Shown here: positions 15,752 through 24,242 of the stretch, in pieces
How the letters are laid out: each line of letters opens with the position of its first letter
Position numbering within the stretch: the first letter of the stretch is position 1
NCBI GenBank assembly: GCA_910587155.1
Contig: CAJULA010000020.1
Coordinates: forward strand, 12,697 to 59,779
Direction: 5' to 3'
DNA: 47,083 nucleotides
Source: an uncultured Lachnospiraceae bacterium
Lineage (GTDB): Bacteria; Bacillota; Clostridia; Lachnospirales; Lachnospiraceae
Notes under the pieces: generated by a model
What the model saw: only the letters and a program-made list of their open reading frames with translations
Database searches by the model: none
What the model was told of the DNA's origin: nothing
Position numbers and translations under genes: made by a program

Positions 15752-17044
15752 TTACACACCGCAGTCCTGCCCAAGCTGTTTTTCCATCTGCTGCGAGAGC
15801 TGCGAAAGCAGCGGCTCCACTTCTTCACCTTTCCAGATGCGTGAAAAGCAGATTTCCAGCTGTACCCAGAAATTGCCGGCACCCAGCATTTTAGGCATGG
15901 AAATGGAATTTTCATATTCGTCCATAAATTCCGCCACATTTCTGTTCTCGTACAAAACACCGTATCGTGACGCAATCTTGCCGGTTTTCTCATACAGGGT
16001 ATCCGCGTGATTTTTGGTCAGAAAGACCGCAAAATCATTGGCAATCTGCGCTTTTTCCGAGTAGCCGTTGACCACAATGCCATTGGTGACAGACAGGCTG
16101 CGACTCTTTAAATCTGCTGTCAGATCGGGCATCACTGTAATGCCATATTCATAAGGGAACTGCCCCGCCTCTTTGGCCTCTTCCAGCCTCGCCACCGCCC
16201 CCGTTGTCGCCACAGTCATTACAATCTTACCATCAATAAAATCCTGCAGCACCGTGTCATAGGTCTCTTCTTTCGTATCAATCGAAAAAAACTGATTCAG
16301 ATTCTGGTAGATATGCAGGCATTCCCTTGTCTTTTCGTTGTCAATATCCAGCTGTGCCGGATCGTCTCCGGCTTCTCCGCCCACTATCATATAATTGCCG
16401 GTAATATAGTAATTATAAAAAATATCCGAAACCACCCATTTAAACACAGCTTCCACCTGCTCCGGCGCTTCATATTCTTCCGCAAAGGCAAGTATGTCAT
16501 CAATGGTTCGGGGAACCGGCCATTCTCCTTCTTCCATGTAGGTTTTATTGTACAAAAAGGCGCTTGTCTCATAATAAAAAGGATAGGCCACATATTTCCC
16601 GCTGTAAGTGACCGCATCCAATGCGATCTGCGGAAAGGTATCCGTATTGCATACGCCGCCCTCGTCCGTGATCTCCGCTGCCAGTCCGGAGAGGTATGCC
16701 TTTTCCAGACTGTCATTGCTGATCACATACAGATCCGGCATCTGCGGCGTATCCTCTCCGGGATGCACGGAAGCATCATTGACTGCCTCCAGGTATTCCA
16801 GGCCCGAACGCAGCACGGGTACGACATGATTGCCGCTCTCTTCATAATACGCAGCTGACACATTCGTCAGAAAATCAGTAAGCGCATCATCCGTGTACCA
16901 GAAATAGAGCGTATCCCCGGAAGCAAACACCGTTTCCTGTTTTTTATTTTCTTCCCTTCCGGGTATTTTCTCTGCCGCCAGCACAGCCCCGGCCGCCAGC
17001 AGAAAAACAGCAGCCAGGGAAAGCAGTTTTTTCATACCATGCAT
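15752..17044 (-). CDS. Extracellular solute-binding protein (family 1), orphan
   Basis: 430 aa, exported. N-terminal signal peptide MHGMKKLLSLAAVFLLAAG with likely cleavage after VLA; no lipobox Cys, so it is either released or held by the uncleaved signal. The body is a MalE-like periplasmic-binding fold (YFWYTDDALTDFL; the YETSAFLYNK motif; ITVMPDLTAD). Such proteins bind sugars or oligosaccharides for ABC importers, but no permease or ATPase gene is nearby. ATG 17044 has GAGGAG 6 bases upstream; an in-frame start at 17086 would overlap argD. It begins 23 bases after argD, hence probably at the end of the arg operon. Confidence 0.85.
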   Translation of the reverse strand: MHGMKKLLSLAAVFLLAAGAVLAAEKIPGREENKKQETVFASGDTLYFWYTDDALTDFLTNVSAAYYEESGNHVVPVLRSGLEYLEAVNDASVHPGEDTPQMPDLYVISNDSLEKAYLSGLAAEITDEGGVCNTDTFPQIALDAVTYSGKYVAYPFYYETSAFLYNKTYMEEGEWPVPRTIDDILAFAEEYEAPEQVEAVFKWVVSDIFYNYYITGNYMIVGGEAGDDPAQLDIDNEKTRECLHIYQNLNQFFSIDTKEETYDTVLQDFIDGKIVMTVATTGAVARLEEAKEAGQFPYEYGITVMPDLTADLKSRSLSVTNGIVVNGYSEKAQIANDFAVFLTKNHADTLYEKTGKIASRYGVLYENRNVAEFMDEYENSISMPKMLGAGNFWVQLEICFSRIWKGEEVEPLLSQLSQQMEKQLGQDCGV

Positions 17045-17067
17045 TCTTCTCTCCTCACCGGCAGATG

Positions 17068-18270
17068 TCAGCCCTGTTTGCCGCACTCCTCAAGACACGC
17101 CTCCAGTATCCCTGTCATCTCATCCACATGTGCCCGCTCTATAATGAGCGGAGGGATAAAGCGGATCACTTCCTGCCCTGCATTGATCAGAATCAGTCCC
17201 TTATCCAATGCCTTCCCGATCAGTTCTGCCACCGGTCCGTTACATGCCAGCCCCTGCAGCAGCCCGCAGCCCCGGCGCTCACGGATCCTGTCATAGCGCG
17301 CCGCCAGATCATCCAGCCGCGCTTCCAGATAAGCGGAAATCTCCCGCACATGAGAAAGGATATCATGCTCTTCAAACAGATCAATCATTTTGGATATGGC
17401 CGCCGCCCCAAAAGGGTTTCCCCCATAGGTCGTGCCATGGTCTCCGGCCGCAAGGGAATGCGCCCCCACCTTCTCCGTCATCAGAAACGCCCCTACCGGC
17501 ACACCGCCGCCCAGCGCCTTGGCCGTTGTCATGATATCCGGCTTCACGCCGTATTTCTGCCATGTATAATAAAAACCGCTGCGCCCCATACCACACTGTA
17601 TCTCATCCAGAATCAGCAAAATATCACGCGCATCACAGAGACGACGCATTTCTTCCAGAAAAGAAGCCTGCGCCGGATGAATCCCACCCTCTCCCTGTAC
17701 GGTTTCCAGTATGATGGCACAGGTCTTCTCATTCACCTGCGCTTTTACACTTTCCGCATCATTGATATCGGCAAAACGGATATGGCCGATCATCGGGGCA
17801 AAGGCCTCTCTGTATTTCGGTGTGCCGGTCACGGACAAAGCCCCCATCGTGCGTCCGTGAAAGGAATGGTTCATGGCTATGATCTCATGATCCGTCCTGC
17901 CGTCCTTCAAATATGCATATTTCCTGGCAGCCTTGATGGCCCCTTCCACTGCCTCCGCACCGCTGTTTGTGAAAAATACCCGGTCCATACCGGAAATTTT
18001 CTTTATCTTTTTGGCCGCATCAATGGCCGGCAGATTATAATAGTAGTTGGAAGTATGGAGCAACTTATCAATCTGGGCTTTCAGAGCCTCATCATATCCC
18101 GGAAAATGATACCCAAGCGCAAACACACCGATTCCCGATGCGAAATCCAGATATTTTTTCCCTTCCATATCATAAAGATACACGCCCTCGCCACGCTCCA
18201 GGACGATCTGGTACCGATTATACGTGTGCAGCAGCGCGCTCTCCGCTTCCGCTATCGCTTCTTTCATCAT
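17068..18270 (-). CDS. argD: Acetylornithine aminotransferase
   Basis: 400 aa PLP-dependent class III aminotransferase converting N-acetylglutamate semialdehyde to N-acetylornithine. Seen: GVYLYDMEGKKYLDF, NSGAEAVEGAIK, HSFHGRT, ILDEIQCGMGRSG and the PLP Lys in TTAKALGGG. The ATG overlaps the argB TGA stop. Downstream gene is the solute-binding protein. Closely related succinylornithine or GABA aminotransferases are excluded by the operon context. Confidence 0.96.
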   Translation of the reverse strand: MMKEAIAEAESALLHTYNRYQIVLERGEGVYLYDMEGKKYLDFASGIGVFALGYHFPGYDEALKAQIDKLLHTSNYYYNLPAIDAAKKIKKISGMDRVFFTNSGAEAVEGAIKAARKYAYLKDGRTDHEIIAMNHSFHGRTMGALSVTGTPKYREAFAPMIGHIRFADINDAESVKAQVNEKTCAIILETVQGEGGIHPAQASFLEEMRRLCDARDILLILDEIQCGMGRSGFYYTWQKYGVKPDIMTTAKALGGGVPVGAFLMTEKVGAHSLAAGDHGTTYGGNPFGAAAISKMIDLFEEHDILSHVREISAYLEARLDDLAARYDRIRERRGCGLLQGLACNGPVAELIGKALDKGLILINAGQEVIRFIPPLIIERAHVDEMTGILEACLEECGKQG

Positions 18271-19172
18271 AAAGCTTCTCCCTCCTCATCCAGAATAATG
18301 GCCGTTCCCACACCATGATTGGTAAAAATCTCTAAAAGCAGGCAGTGGGCAATCCGTCCGTCCAGAATATGTACCCGGTTGACGCCATTTTTTATGGCAG
18401 CGATACAGTTATGGAGCTTTGGCAGCATCCCGCCGCCGATCAGACCATCCTTCAAAAGCTCTTCCGCCTGCGATACTGTCAGTCTGGAAAGAAACGAAGA
18501 CTTGTCGTTGACATCTTTATACAGCCCTTCAATATCTGTCAGAAATGCCAGCTTCTGTGCGCTCACTGCCCGGGCAATGGCACAGGCCGCATCATCCGCA
18601 TTGATATTGTACGTATGGAATTCATCATCCAGTCCAATCGGCGCCACAATCGGCAGAAAATCCTTTTCCAGCAGATCATACAAGATCTTGGGATTGACCT
18701 GTGTCACTTCTCCCACATAGCCGATATCCTGTCCGTCCGCATATTTCTTCTCGACTTTTAAAAGGCCGCCGTCCTTGCCGCTGATCCCCACCGCCTTCAC
18801 GCCCAGCTCCTGCACCATGGTCACAAGGCTCTTATTGACTCTGGAGAGCACCATCTCCGCCAGTTCCATCGTCTCCTCATCCGTCACTCTGAGGCCGTTT
18901 ACAAACCGGGCTTCCTTTCCCACTTTGGAAACCCAGCGGCTGATCTCCTTGCCGCCGCCATGTACGATGATCGGCTTGAAACCCACCAGCTTTAACAGTG
19001 TCACATCTTTGATTACGTTTTCCTGCAATTCTTCATTGCTCATGGCACTTCCGCCGTATTTTACCACGATGATTTTGCGGTTAAACTTCTGGATATAAGG
19101 AAGCGCCTCAATCAGCACCTCCGCTTTCTGCATGATTTTCTCCATTTCCAGATCTCGCATAAATTTTTTCAT
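18267..19172 (-). CDS. argB: Acetylglutamate kinase
   Basis: 301 aa amino-acid kinase, second step of arginine synthesis. Seen: VVKYGGSAM, the HGGGKEIS substrate loop, ISGKDGG, NINADDAACAIA and the C-terminal EIFTNHGVGTAI. A substantial N-terminal helix precedes the kinase core, as in arginine-inhibited hexameric enzymes, which suggests feedback control by arginine. ATG 19172 is close to AGAGGGAG; inner ATGs at 19160 and 19145 lack good sites. Overlaps argD by 4 bases. Confidence 0.95.
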   Translation of the reverse strand: MKKFMRDLEMEKIMQKAEVLIEALPYIQKFNRKIIVVKYGGSAMSNEELQENVIKDVTLLKLVGFKPIIVHGGGKEISRWVSKVGKEARFVNGLRVTDEETMELAEMVLSRVNKSLVTMVQELGVKAVGISGKDGGLLKVEKKYADGQDIGYVGEVTQVNPKILYDLLEKDFLPIVAPIGLDDEFHTYNINADDAACAIARAVSAQKLAFLTDIEGLYKDVNDKSSFLSRLTVSQAEELLKDGLIGGGMLPKLHNCIAAIKNGVNRVHILDGRIAHCLLLEIFTNHGVGTAIILDEEGEAL

Positions 19173-19193
19173 CTCCCTCTTTTTCCGCTCCCC

Positions 19194-20441
19194 TCAGGAC
19201 CGGTAATCCGCATTGATTTTCACATATTCATAAGACAGATCGCATCCCCAGGCGCTGGCCGCAGCCTCCCCCATCTTCATATCCGCGATTACCGTCACTT
19301 CCGGCTCGGACAACAGCTTTGTCGCTTCCTCCTCGCTGTAATCCGCCGCCTGGCCGTCCCGGTAGATCAGCATCTTTCCCGCCCGGCTCTCAAAATACAG
19401 CTCCATCTTCTCCGGATCAAAGACCGCCCCCGAATATCCCAGCGCACATAATATTCTGCCCCAGTTGGCATCATGGCCGAAAATTGCCGCCTTGGTCAGA
19501 CTGGAACATATGACGGAGCGCGCAAGCAGACGGGCGTCGTCCTTATTGGCCGCATGGATGACTTTCGCTTCAAACAAAGCCGTCGCCCCTTCTCCGTCTC
19601 CGGCCATCTTTTTGGCCAGTATCTCATTGATTTCATGCAGTGCCTGACAGAAGGCGTCATAATCCTCTCCTTTTTCCGCGATCAGCGGATTGCCTGCCTC
19701 CCCATTGGCCAGCACCAGCAGCGTGTCATTGGTGGAAGTATCCCCGTCCACGGAAATCATGTTAAAGGTGTCCTGCACATCCCTGCGCAGCGCTTCCTGC
19801 AGCAGCTCTCTCGTAATCCGGACATCTGTCGTCACAAACGCCAGCATCGTACACATATTTGGATGGATCATCCCGGAACCCTTGCACATCCCGCCCACGG
19901 TCACCGTTTTGCCGCCGATCTCCACCGTGACTGCCGCCTCCTTAGACACCGTGTCCGTTGTCATGATCGCACACGCGGCATCCGCTCCCGCCTCCGGTGA
20001 GTCCGCCTTCGCCCCGGCCAGCATATGAACACCTGCCCGCACCTTATCCATGGGCAGCTGCATCCCGATCACACCGGTGGAAGCCACCAGCACACCATCT
20101 TCCCGGATGCCAAGCGCCTCTGCCGCCGCCTCTGCCGTCTCCCTGCAGTAAGCAAACCCCTGCTTTCCCGTACAGGCATTGGCAATGCCGGAATTGACAA
20201 TGACCGCATGCACATCCCTGCCCGAATCCACCACTTCCTTATCCCATACAACCGGGGCCGCCTTCACCACATTACTCGTAAAAACCCCCGCGACAATACA
20301 CGGCGCCTCGCTGTACACCAGCGCCATATCCTTCCTGCCCTCATATTTAACCCCGGCCGCAACCCCGGCTGCCATAAACCCCCCGGCAGCCGTCACACCG
20401 CCCGCAACCCGCTTTCCCATATTCATTCCATCTCCTGACAT
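19194..20441 (-). CDS. argJ: Bifunctional ornithine acetyltransferase/N-acetylglutamate synthase
   Basis: 415 aa self-cleaving enzyme that moves acetyl from acetylornithine to glutamate (acetyl cycle) and may also make acetylglutamate from acetyl-CoA. The cleavage motif reads KGSGMIHPNMCTMLAF; the nucleophilic Thr follows Cys where many homologues have Ala. The C-terminal chain has FGHDANWGRI. Start at ATG 20441 (AGGGG 9 bases upstream); ATG 20426 with AGGAG 5 bases upstream is nearly as good. Confidence 0.95.
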   Translation of the reverse strand: MSGDGMNMGKRVAGGVTAAGGFMAAGVAAGVKYEGRKDMALVYSEAPCIVAGVFTSNVVKAAPVVWDKEVVDSGRDVHAVIVNSGIANACTGKQGFAYCRETAEAAAEALGIREDGVLVASTGVIGMQLPMDKVRAGVHMLAGAKADSPEAGADAACAIMTTDTVSKEAAVTVEIGGKTVTVGGMCKGSGMIHPNMCTMLAFVTTDVRITRELLQEALRRDVQDTFNMISVDGDTSTNDTLLVLANGEAGNPLIAEKGEDYDAFCQALHEINEILAKKMAGDGEGATALFEAKVIHAANKDDARLLARSVICSSLTKAAIFGHDANWGRILCALGYSGAVFDPEKMELYFESRAGKMLIYRDGQAADYSEEEATKLLSEPEVTVIADMKMGEAAASAWGCDLSYEYVKINADYRS

Positions 20442-20473
20442 AAATTCAATCCCCTCTTCCTTTTGGGTAATTT

Positions 20474-20917
20474 CTACCTGTTAAACGCAATGATATTTTC
20501 CCTGTTCAGAACAAAATCATAATAATTGAGATCTTCCCGTCTCGTCCAGCCGATTTTATTCCAAAACGCATTGCCGATATCATTTTCCGTAAAAGCGATC
20601 AGGGATACCTTACTGATCTTTTCCTTTTTCAGAGCTTCCATGGCAAACACTACCATGGCCGTACCAATACCCCTGCGGCGATATGTTGAAGACACACAGA
20701 CATGATACAGGCATCCCCGGCGCCCGTCATGACCACAGAGAATGGCGCCGACGATCTGCCCGTCCTCTTCCGCCACCACACTGCTGCGGGGATTCCTTGC
20801 CAGGAAGCGCGCCACACCTTCTCTGGAATCGTCAATGCTGCGCATGGCAAATCCCTTTACGCTCATCCAGAGGGCATATACCCGGTCATAATCTTCGTTT
20901 TTCATTTCCCGTATCAT
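20474..20917 (-). CDS. GNAT-family N-acetyltransferase, arg operon
   Basis: 147 aa acetyl-CoA-dependent acetyltransferase. Motif A is YRRRGIGTAM; ENDIGNAFWNKIGW is the C-terminal core; VVAEEDGQIVGAILCGHDGRRG is the central beta region. The substrate is not known from sequence. Its place directly before argJ and inside the arg operon suggests N-acetylglutamate synthesis as a testable option, but RimI-type protein acetylation is also possible. GAGGA lies 7 bases before ATG 20917; the gene overlaps the flippase by 32 bases. Confidence 0.82.
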   Translation of the reverse strand: MIREMKNEDYDRVYALWMSVKGFAMRSIDDSREGVARFLARNPRSSVVAEEDGQIVGAILCGHDGRRGCLYHVCVSSTYRRRGIGTAMVVFAMEALKKEKISKVSLIAFTENDIGNAFWNKIGWTRREDLNYYDFVLNRENIIAFNR

Positions 20918-22922
20918 TTCTGCTTCCTCTTTCTCTTTTTGTTTTTCCGCTCCCGCCGCTCTTCTTTTGCTCTGTTTTGCGCCTTGCCTCCGGCTGGTTC
21001 CGCCTTCCTTCAGGACGCTGCACTTCCCTGCGGCTTCCCTTTGCGTCAGGACGGATTTCCTCCCTGCGCCTGTTTTCTCCGCCGGAGCGCCTCCTTTCAG
21101 GCATCCCCTGGTCTTGCGTCCGACGTTTTTTTGCGGGTGATTTTCTTACTTCGCCGGAATATCCGTCCCCTGACGCACCTTTTTCCCCGGCATTTTTCTT
21201 CTTTGCCCCACTGCCCCGGCCTGCAGAGGAATTTTGTTTTCGTCCCGTATCTTTCCTTTTTTCACCGGATGCCTGCTTTGTATAAGCGGGATCACGGAGC
21301 AGATAGCATTTCCTGCCAATGGCGGCCAGAATATGCCCTTTGGGAAGACGCCGCAGATCAGCTTCATCCACACCGCCCAGAGCCATCAGAGCGATAAAAT
21401 AAACAAGAAATGCCAGGAGAACGGCTGCAGCCACCGCTACCGCATTCACCGGCAGCAGGTAATAGACACCCTCGTAGACAAAATAGGCACAAATCCCCAT
21501 CAAAATGGCCGCCAGAAAAGGTTTGAAAAAGGTTTTTACAAATTCCTGTTTATATTTCAATACCCTTCTGGCAGCAATCTGATTGAAAACACACATCAGA
21601 AACGAATAGATCACCATAGCCGCGGAAAGCGCATACAGCCCCATATCTGTATAAAGCAGCATGGCCACCAGCGCCAGTGTCTGTATTCCCAGCGCCACCG
21701 CGGCGTTGATCACCGGCAGGTTTACTCTGCCCACCGCCTGAAGCACACCATTCGTAATCGTGGACAGACTGTAAAAGATAACGGTAATGCTGATGGAAGC
21801 CAGCAACATAGCTGCCTGATCCAGGGAAGCCTTCTGCGGAAACAAAAGGCCGGTAACAGGTTTGGCCAGCACTGCCAGTCCCACTGCAGCCGGCACGGCA
21901 ATCAGCATGGTCGTGTGTACCGCTTCCCCGATCTTTTCCCGCACCTGCCTTTTATCTCCCAGTGCAAAAGAAGAGGCAACTGCCGGAATCACGGCCGCCG
22001 ACATGGCAGAGGCCAGTGCGATGGGCACATTGGAAATCACCACCGCCTTCCCGGCAAATATGCCATACATAGTAGCAATCTGCGACTCTGCCATGCCTTT
22101 GAGTTCCGATAAAATATTGGTATAGATCGTCTGGTTAAGAGAAGTGCTGAAATTATAAATAAACGTACTGAGTATAATCGGTGTCACCATGCTGATGATC
22201 ATGCCGAATATGTCACGGAAGGAATCCTCTTTATGCTCCGTATCATTTTTGATCCGTCGATTGATCATCTTCCGGTTCAGCAGATAGACGCCGAACATAA
22301 AAAGCAGCGCGATCAGCACACCGGCCCCCGTCCCCAGGGCGCTTCCTACCGCGCCGTAAACAGCCCGGGTCGTATCGGATTCCCGCTCGGCCAGGGACAC
22401 AAATCCCCATGCCGCTCCGATACTCACAGCAGCATTCAGGATCTGTTCCAGGATCTGAGAAACCGACGTCTGCATCATCGTCCCGTGTGCCTGAAAGTAT
22501 CCCCGCAGCACCCCCAAAAGCCCTGATAAAAAGATCGTGGGTGCAAATACCCGCAGCACTGCGGCAGAATTTTCCTTCACCAGAAACCCCGCGCAAAAAA
22601 AAGTGAACAGACTGGCGACCCCGCCCACGACCAGCACATACAAAAGCGCGCACTGAAACACCCGGCGGGCATTTTTGTATTCCTTTAATGCCAGCTTGCC
22701 CGCAATCACTTTGGAAATCGCCGATGGTATACTATAGGAAGATACCAGCAGGATAATGGTGTAAAAGTTATAGGCGGCACTGTAATATCCGTTTCCCTCA
22801 TCGCCGATGATGCTGGTCAGCGGACTCCTGTATAAAATGCCGATAATCCGACACAGGATACCTGCCGCCGCCAGAATACCCGCCTGCACGATAAAAGCGT
22901 CTTTTTTCTTTTTCGAAGCCAT
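20886..22922 (-). CDS. MurJ/SpoVB-like lipid flippase with basic tail
   Basis: 678 aa polytopic membrane protein of the MOP superfamily (polysaccharide/MviN/SpoVB type), expected to flip lipid-linked sugar precursors across the membrane. About 14 spans fill residues 1-535, with the family features at GDEGNGYYSAAYNFY and the SIPSAISK segment. The last ~135 residues are a low-complexity tail rich in Arg, Lys, Gly, Glu and Ser, which is not part of the flippase fold. AGGA lies 7 bases before the ATG. It sits between argC (27 bases) and the GNAT gene (32-base overlap), an unexpected place for a cell-envelope gene. Confidence 0.88.
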   Translation of the reverse strand: MASKKKKDAFIVQAGILAAAGILCRIIGILYRSPLTSIIGDEGNGYYSAAYNFYTIILLVSSYSIPSAISKVIAGKLALKEYKNARRVFQCALLYVLVVGGVASLFTFFCAGFLVKENSAAVLRVFAPTIFLSGLLGVLRGYFQAHGTMMQTSVSQILEQILNAAVSIGAAWGFVSLAERESDTTRAVYGAVGSALGTGAGVLIALLFMFGVYLLNRKMINRRIKNDTEHKEDSFRDIFGMIISMVTPIILSTFIYNFSTSLNQTIYTNILSELKGMAESQIATMYGIFAGKAVVISNVPIALASAMSAAVIPAVASSFALGDKRQVREKIGEAVHTTMLIAVPAAVGLAVLAKPVTGLLFPQKASLDQAAMLLASISITVIFYSLSTITNGVLQAVGRVNLPVINAAVALGIQTLALVAMLLYTDMGLYALSAAMVIYSFLMCVFNQIAARRVLKYKQEFVKTFFKPFLAAILMGICAYFVYEGVYYLLPVNAVAVAAAVLLAFLVYFIALMALGGVDEADLRRLPKGHILAAIGRKCYLLRDPAYTKQASGEKRKDTGRKQNSSAGRGSGAKKKNAGEKGASGDGYSGEVRKSPAKKRRTQDQGMPERRRSGGENRRREEIRPDAKGSRREVQRPEGRRNQPEARRKTEQKKSGGSGKTKRERGSRNDTGNEKRRL

Positions 22923-22949
22923 AGATCAGTCCTATTCCTGCTTGATTTT

Positions 22950-24005
22950 TCACGGAAAAACAGGCACCATCATAAGCCCCTCCGTCTCGGGAAGGCCAAA
23001 CAGAAGATTCATATTCTGCACTGCCTGACCGGCAGCGCCCTTGACCAGATTGTCCAGAGCCCCCATCATCACGACTCTCCCGGTTCTCTCGTCAGATATC
23101 ACATTTACATCAACATAATTGCTGCCTTCCACCCATCTGGTTTCGGGACAGATTCCTTCCGGCAGCACTCTGATAAAAGTCTCTTCCTGATAACATGCAT
23201 CATAAGCCGCCCGGATCTCCTCCGCTCCGGGCAGGCTACCGTCTCCTTTTCTGACCAGGGAAGCGTACGCTGTCACCAGGATCCCCCGATTCATCGGCAC
23301 AAGATGCGGGGTAAAGCTGACCGTGATCCTCCTGCCTGCCGCATAGCCGAGCTGCTCTTCGATCTCCGGCGTATGTCTGTGGCATGCCACACCGTAAGCC
23401 TTGATATTTTCATTGACTTCACAGAACAGGTTGGCCGTTTTGGCGCCTCTGCCCGCGCCCGATGTACCGCTTTTGGCATCTATAATCAGGGTATCCGGAT
23501 CAATCAGCCCCGCTTTCACAAGCGGATACGCCGTCAGAATGGAACATGTGGTATAGCACCCGGGATTGGCAACCAGACGCGTAGTTCTGATTTTATCCCG
23601 GTTTACTTCACACAGGCCATAAACGGCCTCCGCAAGATACTGCGGCGAAGCATGCGTGATGCCATACCATCGCTCATAGACCGCCACATCCCTGAGCCTG
23701 AAATCCGCACTCAGATCCACAATCTTTGTCTGCGCAAGTATCCTGTCACTGATGACAGAAGCCAGATACCCCTGCGGCGTGGCCGTGAAGATAATATCCG
23801 CCTGCCGGGCCAGCTCCTCCAGATTATCATCAAGACAGCTGCCTTCTACTATTTTAAACATATTTCTGTAAATATCCGCATATTTTTGGTCAATATAGCT
23901 TCTGGAACCATACCAGATGATTTCCGTATCTTTATGGGCCGTCAAAAGACGCACCAGTTCCGCACCTGCATATCCGGTCGCCCCGATAATTCCTGCTCGT
24001 ATCAT
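22950..24005 (-). CDS. argC: N-acetyl-gamma-glutamyl-phosphate reductase
   Basis: 351 aa NADP-dependent dehydrogenase, third step of arginine synthesis. Seen: GIIGATGYAGAELVRLL (Rossmann motif), the catalytic Cys in VANPGCYTT, and HRHTPEIEEQL with the active His. The frame is open upstream to 24098, but ATG 24005 has AAAGGA 6 bases upstream and matches the family N-terminus; the upstream part overlaps the promoter and operator. First gene of the minus-strand arg operon. Confidence 0.96.
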   Translation of the reverse strand: MIRAGIIGATGYAGAELVRLLTAHKDTEIIWYGSRSYIDQKYADIYRNMFKIVEGSCLDDNLEELARQADIIFTATPQGYLASVISDRILAQTKIVDLSADFRLRDVAVYERWYGITHASPQYLAEAVYGLCEVNRDKIRTTRLVANPGCYTTCSILTAYPLVKAGLIDPDTLIIDAKSGTSGAGRGAKTANLFCEVNENIKAYGVACHRHTPEIEEQLGYAAGRRITVSFTPHLVPMNRGILVTAYASLVRKGDGSLPGAEEIRAAYDACYQEETFIRVLPEGICPETRWVEGSNYVDVNVISDERTGRVVMMGALDNLVKGAAGQAVQNMNLLFGLPETEGLMMVPVFP

Positions 24006-24041
24006 ATCCGTTCCTTTCCGATCGCTTTTCTTTACCTTAAT

Positions 24042-24070
24042 AATATAAACTAATCCGCTTCCCCTGTCAA
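24042..24070 (-). promoter_or_regulatory. argC operon promoter
   Basis: On the minus strand TTGACA (24065-24070) and TATATT (24042-24047) are 17 bases apart, close to the sigma-A consensus. The -35 directly borders the ARG boxes at 24071. Confidence 0.8.
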
Positions 24071-24109
24071 TGTGCATAATTATACATATATTATGCATAT
24101 TTTTTCATT
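24071..24109. promoter_or_regulatory. Twin ARG boxes: ArgR operator
   Basis: Two 18-bp sites, TGTGCATAATTATACATA (24071-24088) and TATGCATATTTTTTCATT (24092-24109), each match the ARG-box consensus (WNTGAATWWWWATTCANW) at about 16 of 18 positions and are separated by exactly 3 bp, the spacing known for ArgR/AhrC hexamers. They lie between the argC and argG promoters and could repress both when arginine is plentiful. A weaker half-site (TATGAATA, 24142-24149) overlaps the argG promoter. Confidence 0.8.
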
Positions 24110-24135
24110 TTTCTCTGTCAGATTACTAATTTTAC

Positions 24136-24164
24136 TTGCAATATGAATAGCAATGTTGTATATT
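24136..24164 (+). promoter_or_regulatory. argG promoter
   Basis: TTGCAA (24136-24141) and TATATT (24159-24164), 17-base spacer. The start site near 24171 gives a leader of about 70 bases with AGGAGG before ATG 24243. Confidence 0.7.
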
Positions 24165-24242
24165 ATTGAATGCATGAAGACATGGGGAGTCTTCCGCATG
24201 CCTGTATGACGTAAAACATTCAATACGAGGAGGATCTGATTT

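Noticed and set aside
17065..18318. 417-codon plus-strand open frame
   Set aside because: Antisense to argD, which has clear PLP-enzyme motifs and operon overlaps.
24195..24242. Riboswitch or attenuator in the argG leader
   Set aside because: The ~70-base leader has no strong stem and no T run; ArgR boxes explain control better.
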